A stretch of DNA of 64,000 nt from Epiperipatus broadwayi (GCA_028023455.1 JAQFVV010006335.1:3210412-3274411); one strand, 5' to 3'; positions 22,453 through 33,778 are shown, counted from the first letter of the stretch. Notes: generated from the sequence alone by a model not told the origin. Made by a program: numbers and translations.

Positions 22453-24496
22453 TGTAATGGTATATAAATGTGCTGTTACATTAATTTAAAATAAAATCTT
22501 AAAGCTCGCAAATAAAAATAAAATCTATTAAAAAACTAAAAGCTAAAATGTTTGTTAAACGTATATATATTTGCACAGATGCAAAACTTTAAAAATATTT
22601 TTTTTTTATAAATAAAAAAAGTGTTTGAACGTACTTTTTTATAAAAAAATACAAGATTTAAATATAAAAATATTTTAATAAAGAAATAACATAAGTAAAA
22701 ATAAAAACAGGTATTAATTAATTTCTGTAATCTGTAAATGGAAATGATTGTTTGTTAATTGAAAAGCAAGCTAGCCTTGGGGCTCTTGTGTAATTAAAAA
22801 GTCAGATGAAAATTAGATAAAAGAATAAAGAGAATTTAGCTTGGCCAATGAAAGCACCAAGCCTCTCGGACCCTAATGAAAATGATGAATTAGTGATGTT
22901 TTGTTGTTTGAATCTGTGTGGATACTATAAAAAGAGAAATACAGTTTTCCTGAAAGTTTCCAGCTTGCTTTTGTGAGAAGGGCGATAGGATGCACATATC
23001 GCTCTCTCTCTCATTTATCTCAAATGAAATGACTGTAATACCAGGATTGTTCCAGCTAAGGCTGCCTTCAGATAGACCAGGTTCAAATAAAGACTCTGTG
23101 TAAATTAACACCAGAAACTGGGAGATCTTCTACTGTAAGCTATATGAACTGAACAATTGTTAAAATCATAAAATTAATTAAGAACTTTTGTCAAGAGTTG
23201 ACAAGTTTAATAAACAAGCTAACCTAAATTTTGAATGGACTTTTATCTGACTTTTGTAAGTTTTTAGATCAATTAATAATGTTTAATTTTATATGTTTTG
23301 CGTTTGATAAAAATCATTTCCATTTTTTTTCTTATTGTATAAATTATTTAAATGCATGAAATTTAAGTTGGGTATAGACATTGCATAGATTCATTAGTGG
23401 TTAATTATGTTATGGTTTTCATATTTGATTAGAATATATAGGTCATCGATGTCGATGCAGTATCTTATGATGAATACCTTTGGATTTCTTGTATTCCTTC
23501 TGCAATTGACATTATCGATGACTTTATATGTTCATTGGTTATGTTTATTTTGGAATGTTTTTAACTGTGGAATCTATGCAGCCGATCTATACTCAACATT
23601 ATAAAACAAATTTTATAAAATCCATCTGTGTGAATGTATCTAACTGTTAAATTTAAGTCGGGCGTGAATGGCTATATAGATTTGTAAAATTATATTAATT
23701 AATTAGGGGAGGATAATCTTGGGTTATTTGTTTCGTAGTTAAATTAGGTCAATGGATTGGACATATTGGTGTAATTAGTAGATGCAATATGAGATTCGCT
23801 ACGGGCAGAATTGCTGTATATGCCACACACTTCCGTTTGCCTATGGATGGGATCGTAAGCTGGAAAAAAGGGCCACTATCCCTTCCTATGGAGTTTTCTT
23901 TTTTATTGTTCTTCTTGCCCAACAGACATCACATTTCTGTTTTGGGCAAGAAACAATTTCTTCTCTTAACCCTGCGGTTCAGAGGTACATTCCTGACAGT
24001 ATGATTTTTGTGTTGCCGTATTCGTGTTACATTGAATACATCAATATATCAGATAGATTGATGCCAGTTTGACTGCGAACTTTTGGCCTAAGCTTAAATC
24101 AGGTATAGAATATTTTCTTTTCAAATACAATCTATGTAGTCTGTTCATATTTGACACACTAAATTAAAAATTAATATTAAAATCTCAATAATAAATGTTG
24201 TTCCTCAAAATTAAAAATGATTTTATATGTGCGTAAATAAATATTTTTATGTGTTAATTTCTGGCATTGGCTTTTATTTTTTTTATATTTAAGATATAAA
24301 GTTATATTTTATTATCTCTGCTACTCCCTGAGCTAGTGACAATGGGCTAATGGTCTGAATATTTAAATAAAGTGGAATCTTAATAGCACATATCTGCCTA
24401 CTTTATAATTTTTTCTAGGCTCAAATGCCTAGATGGCGCCCTTGTAGTGCAGTTGTGGTTAGATTACGTTAAGTCACTTTCTTTTGGATCATTATA
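22453..24496 (+). mobile_element. 2.04-kb LTR-like repeat, copy 2
   Basis: Plus-strand partner of 8097-10140. It begins TGTAATGG directly after (AT)n and ends GGATCATTATA, followed again by ATATATA, which fits a target-site duplication that cannot be distinguished from the microsatellite. Internal landmarks in order: TATA box 22926, AATAAA near 23085, GTAAGCTATATGAACTGA near 23135, AGTCGGGCGTGAATGG near 23658, TGGCGCC 24434-24440. Divergence from copy 1 is moderate, with a variable block between the TATA box and GTAAGC. A solo LTR is my preferred reading; see copy 1 for the alternative. Confidence 0.65.
22926..22934 (+). promoter_or_regulatory. TATA box of LTR-like copy 2
   Basis: TATAAAAAG in GATACTATAAAAAGAGAAAT, 473 bp from the unit start; conserved in copy 1 and, as TATAAAAAGGAGG, in the diverged relative at 52732-52740. 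Confidence 0.55.
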
Positions 24497-24504
24497 ATAT
24501 ATAT

Positions 24505-24680
24505 GCACATACTCCATTAAAATGAATTGAGCACAATACCACCCATTAAGATTGTTTTGATTAATTCAGATATATTTAATATGAACATTATAAAGTATCT
24601 ACATATGCTCTAACTAATTAAAGTCCCTTTTGACCTTGGAACAGTGTTTAAACTTGGCCTCTGTTACAGTATATATATAT
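24505..24680 (+). repeat. Dispersed repeat D, copy 2
   Basis: Direct copy of 10709-10885; ends in TGTTACAG and a short (AT)n. It follows LTR-like copy 2 after about 8 bp. Confidence 0.8.
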
Positions 24681-25066
24681 ATATATAAACATATATTTCA
24701 AATTCATCTGGATATATATTTTTTTATTAATAGTAGGGTTCTCTCTTATTACTGGAATTTCAATTGGGTCATACTTATTTCATATGAGTAAAAGAGAGTA
24801 TTCAAGCATATTGCAAAACAACTGAAAAATAAATGTATACGTAATTAAATTCAAAGTATATGTTCACATTTTTTGCCTGCAAATATCTTCACTTTCATAT
24901 AGGTCATTTAAACTTCTGTTCAAATACATATATACTAAAATTGAGAAATAAGTATTTTGATGCAGAATTAAACTAAATAGTTAACTGATTTGTAAGTATG
25001 ACAACCGGCTGGTGTATTTAACGTTTTTATTTTAAAATATTAAGTAAGCTTTTCTTAGTTTACATG

Positions 25067-25175
25067 TTTTGTTGTGTTTTTTTCATATGTCAAAGCGTTG
25101 ACCGGAAAGCGAACCTGGGCTATCTGCTGGCCAACTGCTTGGAAGGCAGCTATGCTAACCGCTAGGCCACCAATG
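25067..25175 (-). mobile_element. tRNA-derived SINE, copy 1
   Basis: The minus strand reads like a tRNA-Gly with a TCC-type anticodon region (AGCATAGCTGCCTTCCAAGC), preceded by TTGGTGGCCTAGCGGTTAGC (box A) and followed by CCCAGGTTCGCTTTCC (box B). About ten extra bases lie between the anticodon arm and the T arm, and the acceptor stem pairs imperfectly. It ends GACATATGAAAAAAA. The same body and tail occur at 40047 and 47345 with different anticodon loops, so this is a SINE and not a working tRNA. Confidence 0.7.
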
Positions 25176-25681
25176 ATTGGCTGTTGTATGTATTATTTAT
25201 ATTGAATTACATTTTTCTGAGAAAAGTTTAAAACTATTGAAATTACACTAAGAACTATTAATTATTTTTCTATTATAATGGAATTAAATTGCTAAATACT
25301 ATTTATTTATATTTAAAAGTAAAACACAATAACTGATTGCTACTAATAAAATTTTGAAACTTTCTTACTGCTCAGTTTAAAAGATTGTTATAAAATCCTT
25401 TTCATATATGATTATCCAATTTTGCATCAGTAGTTAATTTTTATAACTTTAATATGTTTTTTAATCACAATAAGAAAACTGATTGACAAACAAGATTTTA
25501 GATAAAATATTACCAAATTCACATTTTCTTTATTTCGCTGTAACATCTTATATAAATGCGTTTATTTATAAATAATTTTATTGAAAAAACCATATGTAAT
25601 AATGATACAATTGTAAATCAAAAAAAATAGTTATCCATGTTAGTCAGGCAACCAAATGTTCTGATGTGGTTACTGGTGTTG

Positions 25682-27292
25682 TTAATCCAGCTTAATCAGG
25701 CTCCACGTGTTGTCAAATAAAAATCTGGAAGAGATTATTCTGTCCTTATGGCGAAATTCCTTTAGCTTGGAAATGAATGTGTCTTCAGGCTTGGGATGAG
25801 GAAAGGTAAACTTGTTGCGACATCTGGCCAACCAGATGGCATAAGTGAGAAAGGTTGAGAGTCTTGTGGTGACATAATCCCTGGACAGGAAGCAGCATTT
25901 AATATTTAAGATTTTGTTCAGGGAAATGTGGCAGTGGTAAGTAATGAAAGTTCTGATTTTTTCATATGCTGGGCAATCATTTATCATATGATCAAAGGTT
26001 TCACAGGTTCTATGGCAGTTGTGACACATAGGATCTATATTCTTGAGGAATCTCCTGTAGTGCAGGAACCAGTTTGTCTGGAGTGAATTCAGGTTGATTT
26101 TTACGAGAAAGTCCAGGAACCTTGGCTCCAGCTTGAGATGCTTGAAAAACCTGGTGACCACGTGATTGTTACCACCAAGGTAAGGAATGGTAGAGTTTTG
26201 TGTGGGAAATAGTAGGCCATGAGCATCCCAAATGGAGATTTTTTGTCTGAATACTAGGGAAGAGTGGCCATTGTGAGCGAAAAGGTAGTCAAGTATCTGA
26301 TTTATCCAGCTTTTCTTTGAAGGTGGAGGTCTGTCAGATGGAATGACTGGTTGTTCCGCTACAATCTGGGGAAATTTCTTTTGTAGGATGTGGATCAGAG
26401 AGTGGCACTTTTGGTAATATATAGAAAATGTAGCATGCAACGACATACCATTATTTTTACTATGTCGCTGCATGCATTCAATTCCTATGGCCGCTGTTTT
26501 ACCATTCCACAACAGCCGTGCACAGATTCGGTTGATTTTTGTATTGAAAGTCTTTGTCATGTTAATTATGGGTAGATAGTAGCTAATCTTTGCCATTACC
26601 TTGATATTGAGGAGAGAGATTTTCCCTTGCAGTGATAAATACACCTTGGCAAGGTTTTTAACTGTGTTGGTGGCGGCTTCAATGATGGAATTCTGTATTT
26701 GTATCGACATGGCTTGCGGTGACTTGTATATGGGAAACCCCAAAAAGTTTTGGGGGTCTGCTGAGAAAGGCAATGATATCTTTTTGCTGGTGTTGATTTT
26801 CCAGGCCGATGACTTGTTGAGGTTGAAGGAAAGTTTGGAGGATTCAGAAAATTTGTTGATTATTTGTATGAGAGGTTTTAGATATTTTTGGGAGGGTAAG
26901 GTGACAAGGACATCATCCATGTAGGCAAATGCTTTACAGTGTTTCTTCAGCTGGGGTATATAGATTCCTGGAAGTTCTGCCTCAATCTGTTTAAGAAGGG
27001 GGTTTAAGTAGAGTATAAATAGGAGACCGCTAAGTGGAGATCCTTGGGGTATGGATTTTGAAGGAATAAAACCATCTGTAAAGAAACAATTCAGGGAAAT
27101 GTGGATCAATCTGTTGTTTAGTAGATTGTCCAATATCTGAATGATTTGAGTAGGAATGTCTAGTGCTGAGAGGCAATTGAGCAGGATATTGACATCTACT
27201 GAATCAAATGCTTCAGAGATGTCTAGCTGAGTGGCAATGGGTTTGTATAGATTCTTGGATCTGGTATAGATTCTTGGATCTGATATGATCAC
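25682..27292 (-). pseudogene. LINE ORF2, 3' part: RT palm, thumb and C-terminal zinc motif
   Basis: Continuation of ORF2 after the frameshift; the apparent GTG start at 27292 is not real. QLDISEAFDSVD (residue 22 on) is motif A with its Asp, IPQGSPLSGLLF (81-92) is motif B, and FAYMDDVLV (122-130) is motif C with both catalytic aspartates. LWNGKTAAIG and NNGMSLHA fit the thumb region. Near the end, C423-x2-C426-x8-H435-x4-C440 is the CCHC motif seen in many APE LINEs. The natural stop is at 25682. All catalytic residues are intact, so the copy is young apart from its two or three lesions. A 5'-truncated relative is at 13470-13962. Confidence 0.93.
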
Positions 27293-28922
27293 AGAGAATT
27301 TTTACCTCCCCGATTGCAGAGAGTGTGGATGAGCCCTTCTTTGCAAATTGCAACTGGGATATGTTGTCCAGAATAACATCTTGTATTTTCTCCTTGATCA
27401 CACCTTCAATGACCTTTATCAGGATTGGTGTCATGGAGATTGGTCTTATGCTAGATAGAGCAGATGCGTCCCGGTTTTTCTTAAGAAAGGGGACCATCGC
27501 TATGGGATAAAGTTTGGGGATGATTTTTTTGCTGTTTGCAAGATGGTTAATTAGTTTTAATACTATGGGAGCTGTGAAATTCTCAAGGTGTGTAAGTATG
27601 AACTTTGGAATGCCGTGTAGTCCTGGATGGACATTGGACGGTAGGGCGGCCAAGCGGTTTTTGATGTTTGATATTGTTATTCCATGTTCATTGTTTTGTG
27701 ATGTCTCATGCCACTGATTTGTGGGGTAGGTAACAGAGTTTGATAGGCGGTTTTTGAAATATGACTCTATTTGAATGAGCATTTGGTTGCCAGAGGTATG
27801 GCTACCATCGATGAGGAGGGACAAAGGAGTTTTTTGTTTCTTCCTTGTCCCTAGAGCCCATCTGAGATAGCCACGTGTCCAGCAGTGTTGGCCAGGTAAG
27901 TATAACCTAGCATTCTTTGTTGCCATTATTTCAGCAATCGCAGCTTGTTTCTGCTTGTACTGTGTTTTAAGTAATAGAAGGTTGTCTATAGTACCATCAT
28001 TTGAGAAATTTTTAATCCTATGGTGAAGCAAATCAAGCTCATTCATCAGGGTTGTTGGCCCTTTATGTTTTTTAGTGTGCTGTATGATTATGGTTTGGAG
28101 GATGCCTGTGAAGGCGAACCAGGCTTCCTCAGGATTTATGTTAAGAATGTCAATTTTTTCAAAGAGTATGTAGGCATCTGAGAAGACAGCTTCCATGGCA
28201 GCAGCTTTAGTTATGATTCTTATTGTTTTATTGTAGTCTATGGGAGTGTAGGAGTCCAGATCTAGAGACGATATCAGGGCAAGATGGTCTAAGAAGGGAA
28301 CAGGTTGAAGCTTGGCTTCCAAACCATAGTGCAGCTCTGAGGTGTAAAACATTAGGTCAATCAGTGTTCTAGAGCTCTTTGTATAGAATGAGTATGCATC
28401 CGCAGGGAAGAAACCTCTGCCATTTATGAAACCCCTGGCTAAGAGATGGAGGTATTTCCATGTGAACACATCATATTGCAGGTTGAAGTCCCCCAAGAGG
28501 ATTGTAGGGCCTGTGTTGTTTGCAGTGATGAGATTTATGGTGTGTATTATTCTAGAATAAGTCAATGGGTTGTTCTGGCAGTATACGTATATTGCAATGA
28601 ATTCACTAGATTGGTATATAAGCTTGATTGCAATGAGATTGGCATCATGGTAAAGCACTTTATAGGAAGAAGGTGGTTTCCTGTTATTAATGATGATTCC
28701 TACCCCTCCAGTGGCTGATGTATTAGTAGACAGAAGAGTGAAGCCCAGTTTTGAAGATTCGAGAATTATGTGAGGGTTGGAGTTTAGGTGATATTTGGTC
28801 TCTCCTAAGAATAAAATATGAGGAGATGTAAGAAGGAAAAAATGCCTAATCGCATATAAACGGTCAGTAGAATTAATTCCCCTGATGTTAAGACCAATGA
28901 TTTGGCACTTGATCCTATCCAT
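27213..28922 (-). pseudogene. LINE ORF2, 5' part: APE-type endonuclease and RT fingers
   Basis: Starts at ATG 28922, overlapping the ORF1 stop. Residues 1-220 are an AP-endonuclease-like domain: GLNIRGIN (Asn12), LGETK (Glu41), LLGDFN (Asp145, Asn147), RTLIDLMF (Asp189) and LDHLALIS (His213; the usual Ser before Asp is Leu). It nicks target DNA for target-primed reverse transcription. A linker of about 200 residues leads to the RT start: YPIAMVPFLKK, IRPISMTPILIKVIEGVI and LQFAKKGSSTLSAIG. The frame is thrown out at the 19-bp duplication and then ends in about 16 meaningless codons. The rest of ORF2 is at 25682-27292. Confidence 0.93.
27245..27282. repeat. Exact 19-bp tandem duplication that frameshifts ORF2
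   Basis: GTATAGATTCTTGGATCTG occurs twice in a row (27245-27263 and 27264-27282). Nineteen is not a multiple of three. Upstream codons read ...HIRSKNLYQ and downstream RSKNLYKPIATQLDIS, so the same residues are encoded in both frames around the duplication. This explains the split of ORF2. Confidence 0.97.
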
Positions 28923-30085
28923 AAAGATTATTGCTGCTTGGTTTTACCGCCAGTGGAATCTTTAATTGAAGGTTGTAATGGTCCTTGTGATCACTGAATT
29001 TCTGATCTGGCAAGGATGGCCTGTGGAAATCAGCTCGAAAGAGCTCAGTTTCATTGTGTGATTCATGACTGAGAGAGTTTTTTGGTGTGCTTTGTACCTT
29101 CCTCTTGTTTTTTTCCAGAATAGAATTTACACTGTAGGGAAAGGAGAACTTTAGGTAGTTTGGCTCGGAAGCAAGAGATAGGTGTGAGTCCTCTTCTTCA
29201 GAGTAGGCCTTTGAAAGTTTGGAAGATTTTTATTTATTATTAGCATTAGGGGGTAGGTTGAGATCCATGTCTGAGTCATAGTCAGAGATGGGTGGTGAAG
29301 ATCTATTTTTTGTAGGTGTGGGAGCTTTCATATGGGATGAATTTATATAGGATATTGATCGTTTCGATGCGTCCATTATAGATTTAGTGTTAGAAACCGC
29401 AGGTTTTGATCTTAGAGGTCTTGGGGTTCCGAGTGCATTGTTATGGTCTTGATGGTCTATGCTGAGAGGTGCATCATCTGTATTGACAGAAGAGATTGTT
29501 AGATTTTTGTGTCTAGAGGCATTATTTGGTTCTTTTGATTTTGAGCCTTTTGGTAAGTTGTCTGGTTTCTGTGAGTTATCTCTGGGCTTGGAGCCATTTG
29601 GGTTTTGATATGCTATTTGTATCTGTTTGCTGTCATTGGATGGTTTTCCCTTGAGTTTATTAGGATTCATAAGGTCTTTGGTGTTGGTTACTCTACTGTA
29701 GGATTCAACTTCAGCTTCAGCAGTATGCAGGCCTGGAGTGTTTGTGGTTAGCATTTCATTATGTGTGACATTAGCAGGTGTGAGTGTATGAGGTGCTTTA
29801 CATTTGTGAAACTTATTTTCCTTTTGACCACAAGAGGTGCATATTTTTGCTGGGCATTCTTTTATGAGATGTGTTCTTAGGCCACAATGAAAACATTGCG
29901 GCCTGACGCCAACGAAGGAAAGTATCATTGGACAACCTTTTGCTTTAATGGTAGTTGGTATGTCAGTGGGCCCTAGGCCTTCTCTTAGTTGAATTTGAAA
30001 TGATGCAGTGTTGGATAGGATGGACTTGATCGTCTTGTCTACTGGCAGATATGAGAAATTCTGGATTTTATCAACTCTACATTGA
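28915..30085 (-). pseudogene. LINE ORF1: zinc-knuckle RNA-binding protein
   Basis: Continuous minus-strand frame from at least 30085 to TAG at 28915-28917, interrupted by one TAA at 29230-29232. The N-terminal part (VDKIQNFSYLPVDKTIKSIL) resembles the RNA-recognition-like fold found before knuckles in ORF1 proteins. CFHCGLRTHLIKEC is a canonical C-x2-C-x4-H-x4-C knuckle, followed by a variant, CTSCGQKENKFHKC. A long Ser/Asn/Lys/Pro-rich tail follows. The part after the stop stays open for 104 codons and its TAG overlaps the ORF2 ATG by 8 nt, showing that the stop is a mutation. The product would bind element RNA. The ATG at 29928 is internal; the true start is unclear, perhaps near the T14 run at 30107. 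Confidence 0.85.
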
Positions 30086-30288
30086 ACACTTTTTGCAAAA
30101 AAAAAAAAAACATTTTGTTGTACATATATGCATATATAATCTTATGTTTTGATTGTCCTACAGTCTTTTTTAGAGCTATGATATAATGAACAAAACAAAA
30201 TATATAACTATATAAATAATTCCATAAAAATGAAAGCAATGCAATAATAAAAATGATAAAATAAAAAAATATAAAATTCTATAAAAAG

Positions 30289-30363
<75 letters not shown>

Positions 30364-30830
30364 AGATAAAAAAATATAAAATATAATAAAACTGGTGAAA
30401 AATATAAATATAATCAAAGCCAAATAAAAGAATCCAGGTAATATAAAATAAAATATACAATATAAAATAAATATAAATTATACATGTATCTTCCTGACTG
30501 TATATGTACATATTCATGAACAACTATTAATTTAAATATATTATTCATTTTTATTATTTTTAATAATTCACTAATTACTTTTATTACTTCTAAAAATAAA
30601 CTTTAATTTTATTATCCTCATGTTAATAAATAACATTATTTTATTTTCATATAATTCTCAGTTCAACATTAATTCATTTATTAAGAGTATTCTTTTTAAT
30701 TTTCAAATCGTATTAAATGTATTATTTTCTTGTTCATTCTTCTGTTATTAATAGTATTTTATATCTATCTTGTTTTTAATGTCTAAAAACTATAAATATT
30801 ATAATCTTTTACCTTTCCCAATTTTACTTT
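30062..30830 (-). repeat. Left arm of a ~0.7-kb inverted repeat
   Basis: Reverse complement of 34378-35035. Shared landmarks (minus strand): AAAAGATTATAA..TTTATAGTTTTTAGA, GATTTGAAAATTAAAAAGAA, TATTACCTGGATT, TTCATTATATCATAGCTCT and GTTCAA..TAGAGTTGATAAA. It contains an (AT)n expansion (30293-30361) that the right arm lacks. Its inner edge touches the 3' tail of the older LINE, and its outer edge runs directly into ORF1 of the younger LINE, so it may be that LINE's 5' UTR. Non-coding apart from that edge. Confidence 0.88.
30293..30361. repeat. (AT)n microsatellite, about 66 nt
   Basis: Uninterrupted AT dinucleotides. The Tyr/Ile-repeat open frames across it are artefacts. Confidence 0.97.
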
Positions 30831-31149
30831 AATTTTTTTAAAGTTAAAAAAACTTTTTTTAAATATGATATGATGTGATATGATATGATATGGCTACTCC
30901 TATATCAAAATCATGAATCTATCAGCCAATATATCCAAGAAAAACCTGTTAGCCCCCTTACCTTTTCTTTTTATTCCCCATCCTGTCTTCTCCATAATCT
31001 TCTCAATTTTGCTCTATACCATTTCCATAAAATCAACTTTGTCCACTTTGTGGCCTTTGTATCTAGATCCCTCTTATTTTTTCAACCCTAGCATAAAGAC
31101 CAATAACCCACTTTTTGTATAATCACTTGGTCTATACTTATTATCCCAC

Positions 31150-31709
31150 AACTTCAATTTTTGTACCAAATTTCTGTTTGTAAGCATTTACATTCTATTA
31201 ACAAATACCTAATGTTTCAATTACTTCCTTACATAACTGGCAGACTAAATCATCCACATTTCCCCATTTATGTGTACATTCTCTTGCTGCTAGAAATCCT
31301 AATCAAGCCTTAAGTAGTAAACTAATTTCCCTGCTATTATCATAAATTAACTCACATCCAATATTCTGTTTACTTCTATAAATTTAGGCTTTTTTTACTC
31401 TTCATACTACTTCTTCATCTGCCTATTTTTTAATACATCTATTTTTCTATCTCAGTCTTGCCCACTATAACACTTAATAAGACTCCTAACACTATCATCC
31501 CACTATTTGTATGAGTATACTAATATAAAATCTTTACACAAATCTTCTGCATACCACTCTACCTTTTTTACACATCTTGTTACCTGCCCTTTATTTATAA
31601 CCCAATTAAATACTAGTTTCTGTATTCTTTTACTGTTTATAAATTGCAATTTGCCAAATATTTTAATTTTAATTTTTGCATCTGTCCTATAAAAATTTGA
31701 CCATGCCAT
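31150..31709 (-). pseudogene. LINE-2 C-terminal region with CCHC motif
   Basis: The frame 31709-31503 (FGKLQFINSKRIQKLVFNWV) follows the RT. Further on, LGFLAARECTHKWGNVDD and VCQLCKEVIETL, then LLIECKCL, reproduce the C-x2-C...H-x4-C zinc motif near the end of LINE ORF2, with the His region damaged. The frame breaks several times. Confidence 0.65.
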
Positions 31710-31959
31710 TTCTCCTTGAATTTATACATCTGAATCTAATGCATGTCATCCAATTTCTCTTTGTGTTTTTATATGTAATCTTGCACCTCTTTTCTAGCAC
31801 ATAGCATATCATTATCATATGTTAACTCCATTACTGCCACTCCCTTTCATACATTTCTTGCTACATCATATTTATTGTATGAAAACACTGTTGATTTCTT
31901 TATCAGTTCCTTTCTTTTTCTTTGCTTCATTTATCAATTTTTATTCCATTCCTCCAAGC

Positions 31960-32900
31960 AATTCCTCTGATTACTTAAGAAATTTCCAAAAAAGTTTTTT
32001 CTTATTCACCACACTTAACTTTATATCCTCCAAGAAACATTCTTTCTCTTCTCTTTCCCTGGCACTTACCATCATTACTTTTGATTTTTGTTCACTCAAT
32101 TTGATCCCCATTTCTTTTTTTATATTTATACAAGCCTTCTGCATAATTTCCATATCATCCCTAGTTTCTTTGCATAAGAAAATATCATCAAATAAAAGAC
32201 CTGATAATATATACACTCTATCTATTTTCCTAATTTTTCTATTGCTCTTTCCACTTCTCTCAAATATAACAAAACAAAATATATGGCAGGCATCCTTGCC
32301 TTAGTCCCACTTCATTTTTAACTTTTACTGATTCTATATTTTCTAATTGATATGTATAATAATTATTTTCATACAATTTCTTAATAAGATCTACTAAACC
32401 CCATTCATTCCCAAATTTACTAAACTTACCCATAATCTATTTCAATTCACTCTATCATTTAACTTTTCTATATCTATAAAGACCATATACAATTGTGCAC
32501 CAGTATTCCTATTTATTTCTATAGTTGTGTGTCTACAAATAAATTATCTCCTATATGCCTAGACATTCTAAAAACCTCATTGAATTTCTCCCACTACATT
32601 ATTTTTTTCCATTCATTTTGTCACCCTTCCAGCCACCATATATGCAAAAACTTTATGCAACATCAATGTTATTACTACTGGTCTATAATTTTATTTTCTA
32701 TGGTCTTTATGCTTTTTTAAATAATAGCCTCTTGCTCTTGTATTATTCTAGCTATCTGGAAATGTTGTCATCTGTGACATCTTATTAAAGCATGATAATA
32801 GATTTAATTTTATTTATTTCTCAAATTCAGTATCATCTCTGCTGTTCATTCATATAAAAATCTTGCCTTTCCAGTTTTCAATTTATTCTTTATTTCATAC
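31960..32900 (-). pseudogene. LINE-2 reverse transcriptase
   Basis: Minus-strand pieces in different frames, in the right order: TGKA...TAEMI and KKHKDHRK*NYRPVVITLM (fingers, with the NYRP motif), VFIDIEKLNDRV (motif A with Asp), GLRQGCLPYILFCYI (motif B), then the frame 32216-31971 with LLFDDIFLCKETRDDMEI (motif C; the usual A-D-D reads F-D-D, both Asp kept) and GIKLSEQKSKVMM (motif D). Several stops and frameshifts make it non-functional. Confidence 0.85.
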
Positions 32901-32934
32901 AATTAATTACAATTAGAAACAGCACTAAAAATAA

Positions 32935-33185
32935 ATGTTTATTTACATATGTTTAAACTTTTATTTGTGAGTGACGTCTAGTAAATTCTAGATAATTTCG
33001 TCGACGTCATTCATTCAAATATCATAAACAGTGGTTTAAAGTGAGTAGTCTATCCTCACACTTTCACTTACAGTACTTAAGATTTGCCCATATATGAGCA
33101 TTTGGGTTGGATAGAATAAGTGGATTCATTTTATTCTTTCCTAAATACTATATCTTGTGTTGGAAGTGGAAGTACTCATTTATTA
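32935..33185. other. Possible nested insertion in LINE-2
   Basis: LINE-like translation stops at 33187 and resumes at about 32900 (minus strand, KTGKARFLYE then TAEMI). The ~250 bp between do not read as RT. They contain GTGACGTCTAG and TCGTCGACGTCATTC, unusually CpG-bearing for this region. No terminal repeats were found, so divergence or deletion is an alternative. Confidence 0.35.
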
Positions 33186-33186
33186 T

Positions 33187-33778
33187 TTAACACTCATGAA
33201 GAGTGCACAATAACTTGAATGGCTGATTAAATTTATTACAATTAATTTTTGCAAAACTAATATTTCCATTACTATATCTTTTTATGATTGTTGTCATTCT
33301 GTCCTTCATATCTAAGATCTTTTCTTTATTCATTATATAATTATTTAAGATTGACTCTAATTCTTCTCTAGAACTACACTCTTTTTCCTCACCATTTAGT
33401 AATACTATTGCTCTCACTCCACTACAGTACTTCTTTTAATATATTTCCAAAATGTTTTACTCCCATCTCTTCCACTTTTATTATGATCTTCCAGTAATGT
33501 ACTATTTAGTTTCATTCTCTCTATATAATTATTTACTTTATCCAACTTCTTTTTATTTAAATTGTTTTCCCATTTAATATTAACAACTTTTTCACTTTCT
33601 TTGTTCTTAATAGCATATGTATATTCTCTGAATGCTTTTTCCTCTCTTTTACACTTTTAGTAATTCTCATTTTTCTATTACTTTTATTCTTCTGAATACT
33701 CTCACATAAAACACTATTTGCAACTTTTTCCACTTCACTGCACCAATTCTTATATTCATTTCCAGCAAACACTTCCAT
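33187..33778 (-). pseudogene. LINE-2 linker between endonuclease and RT
   Basis: Two Lys/Glu-rich frames (33778-33557, with WCSEVEKVANSVLCESIQ, and 33417-33187, with AIVLLNGEEKECSSREELES) correspond to the helical linker that LINEs carry between endonuclease and RT. They are assigned by position and composition only. The second ends where a segment without LINE character begins (32935-33185). Confidence 0.55.

Larger units (their letters stand above)
25600..30085 (-). mobile_element. Non-LTR retrotransposon LINE-1 of this window (two ORFs, nearly intact)
   Basis: The minus strand carries ORF1 (zinc-knuckle protein) overlapping ORF2 (APE endonuclease, RT, C-terminal CCHC). Two visible lesions silence it: an in-frame TAA in ORF1 (29230-29232) and a 19-bp tandem duplication in ORF2 (27245-27282). 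A T14 run near the ORF1 start may be a third. G+C is clearly higher than in the surroundings. About 80 bp of 3' sequence follow the ORF2 stop before AT-rich DNA; no clear poly(A) is visible. Upstream it merges with the arm 30062-30830. Architecture fits a Jockey/I/R1-like APE LINE; I cannot place the clade by eye. Confidence 0.95.

Noticed and set aside
25095-25175. A functional tRNA-Gly gene
   Set aside because: Extra bases before the T arm, mismatched acceptor stem and a SINE-like tail shared with two other copies.
26601-26924. Plus-strand frames within 25.7-28.9 kb
   Set aside because: Shadows of the LINE ORF2, which has all catalytic motifs on the minus strand.
30176-30523. Tyr/Ile-rich minus-strand frames
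   Set aside because: Translation of the (AT)n microsatellite and its AT-rich flanks.
31819-32304. 161-codon plus-strand frame
   Set aside because: Antisense of the older LINE's reverse transcriptase; the minus strand carries the DD motif.
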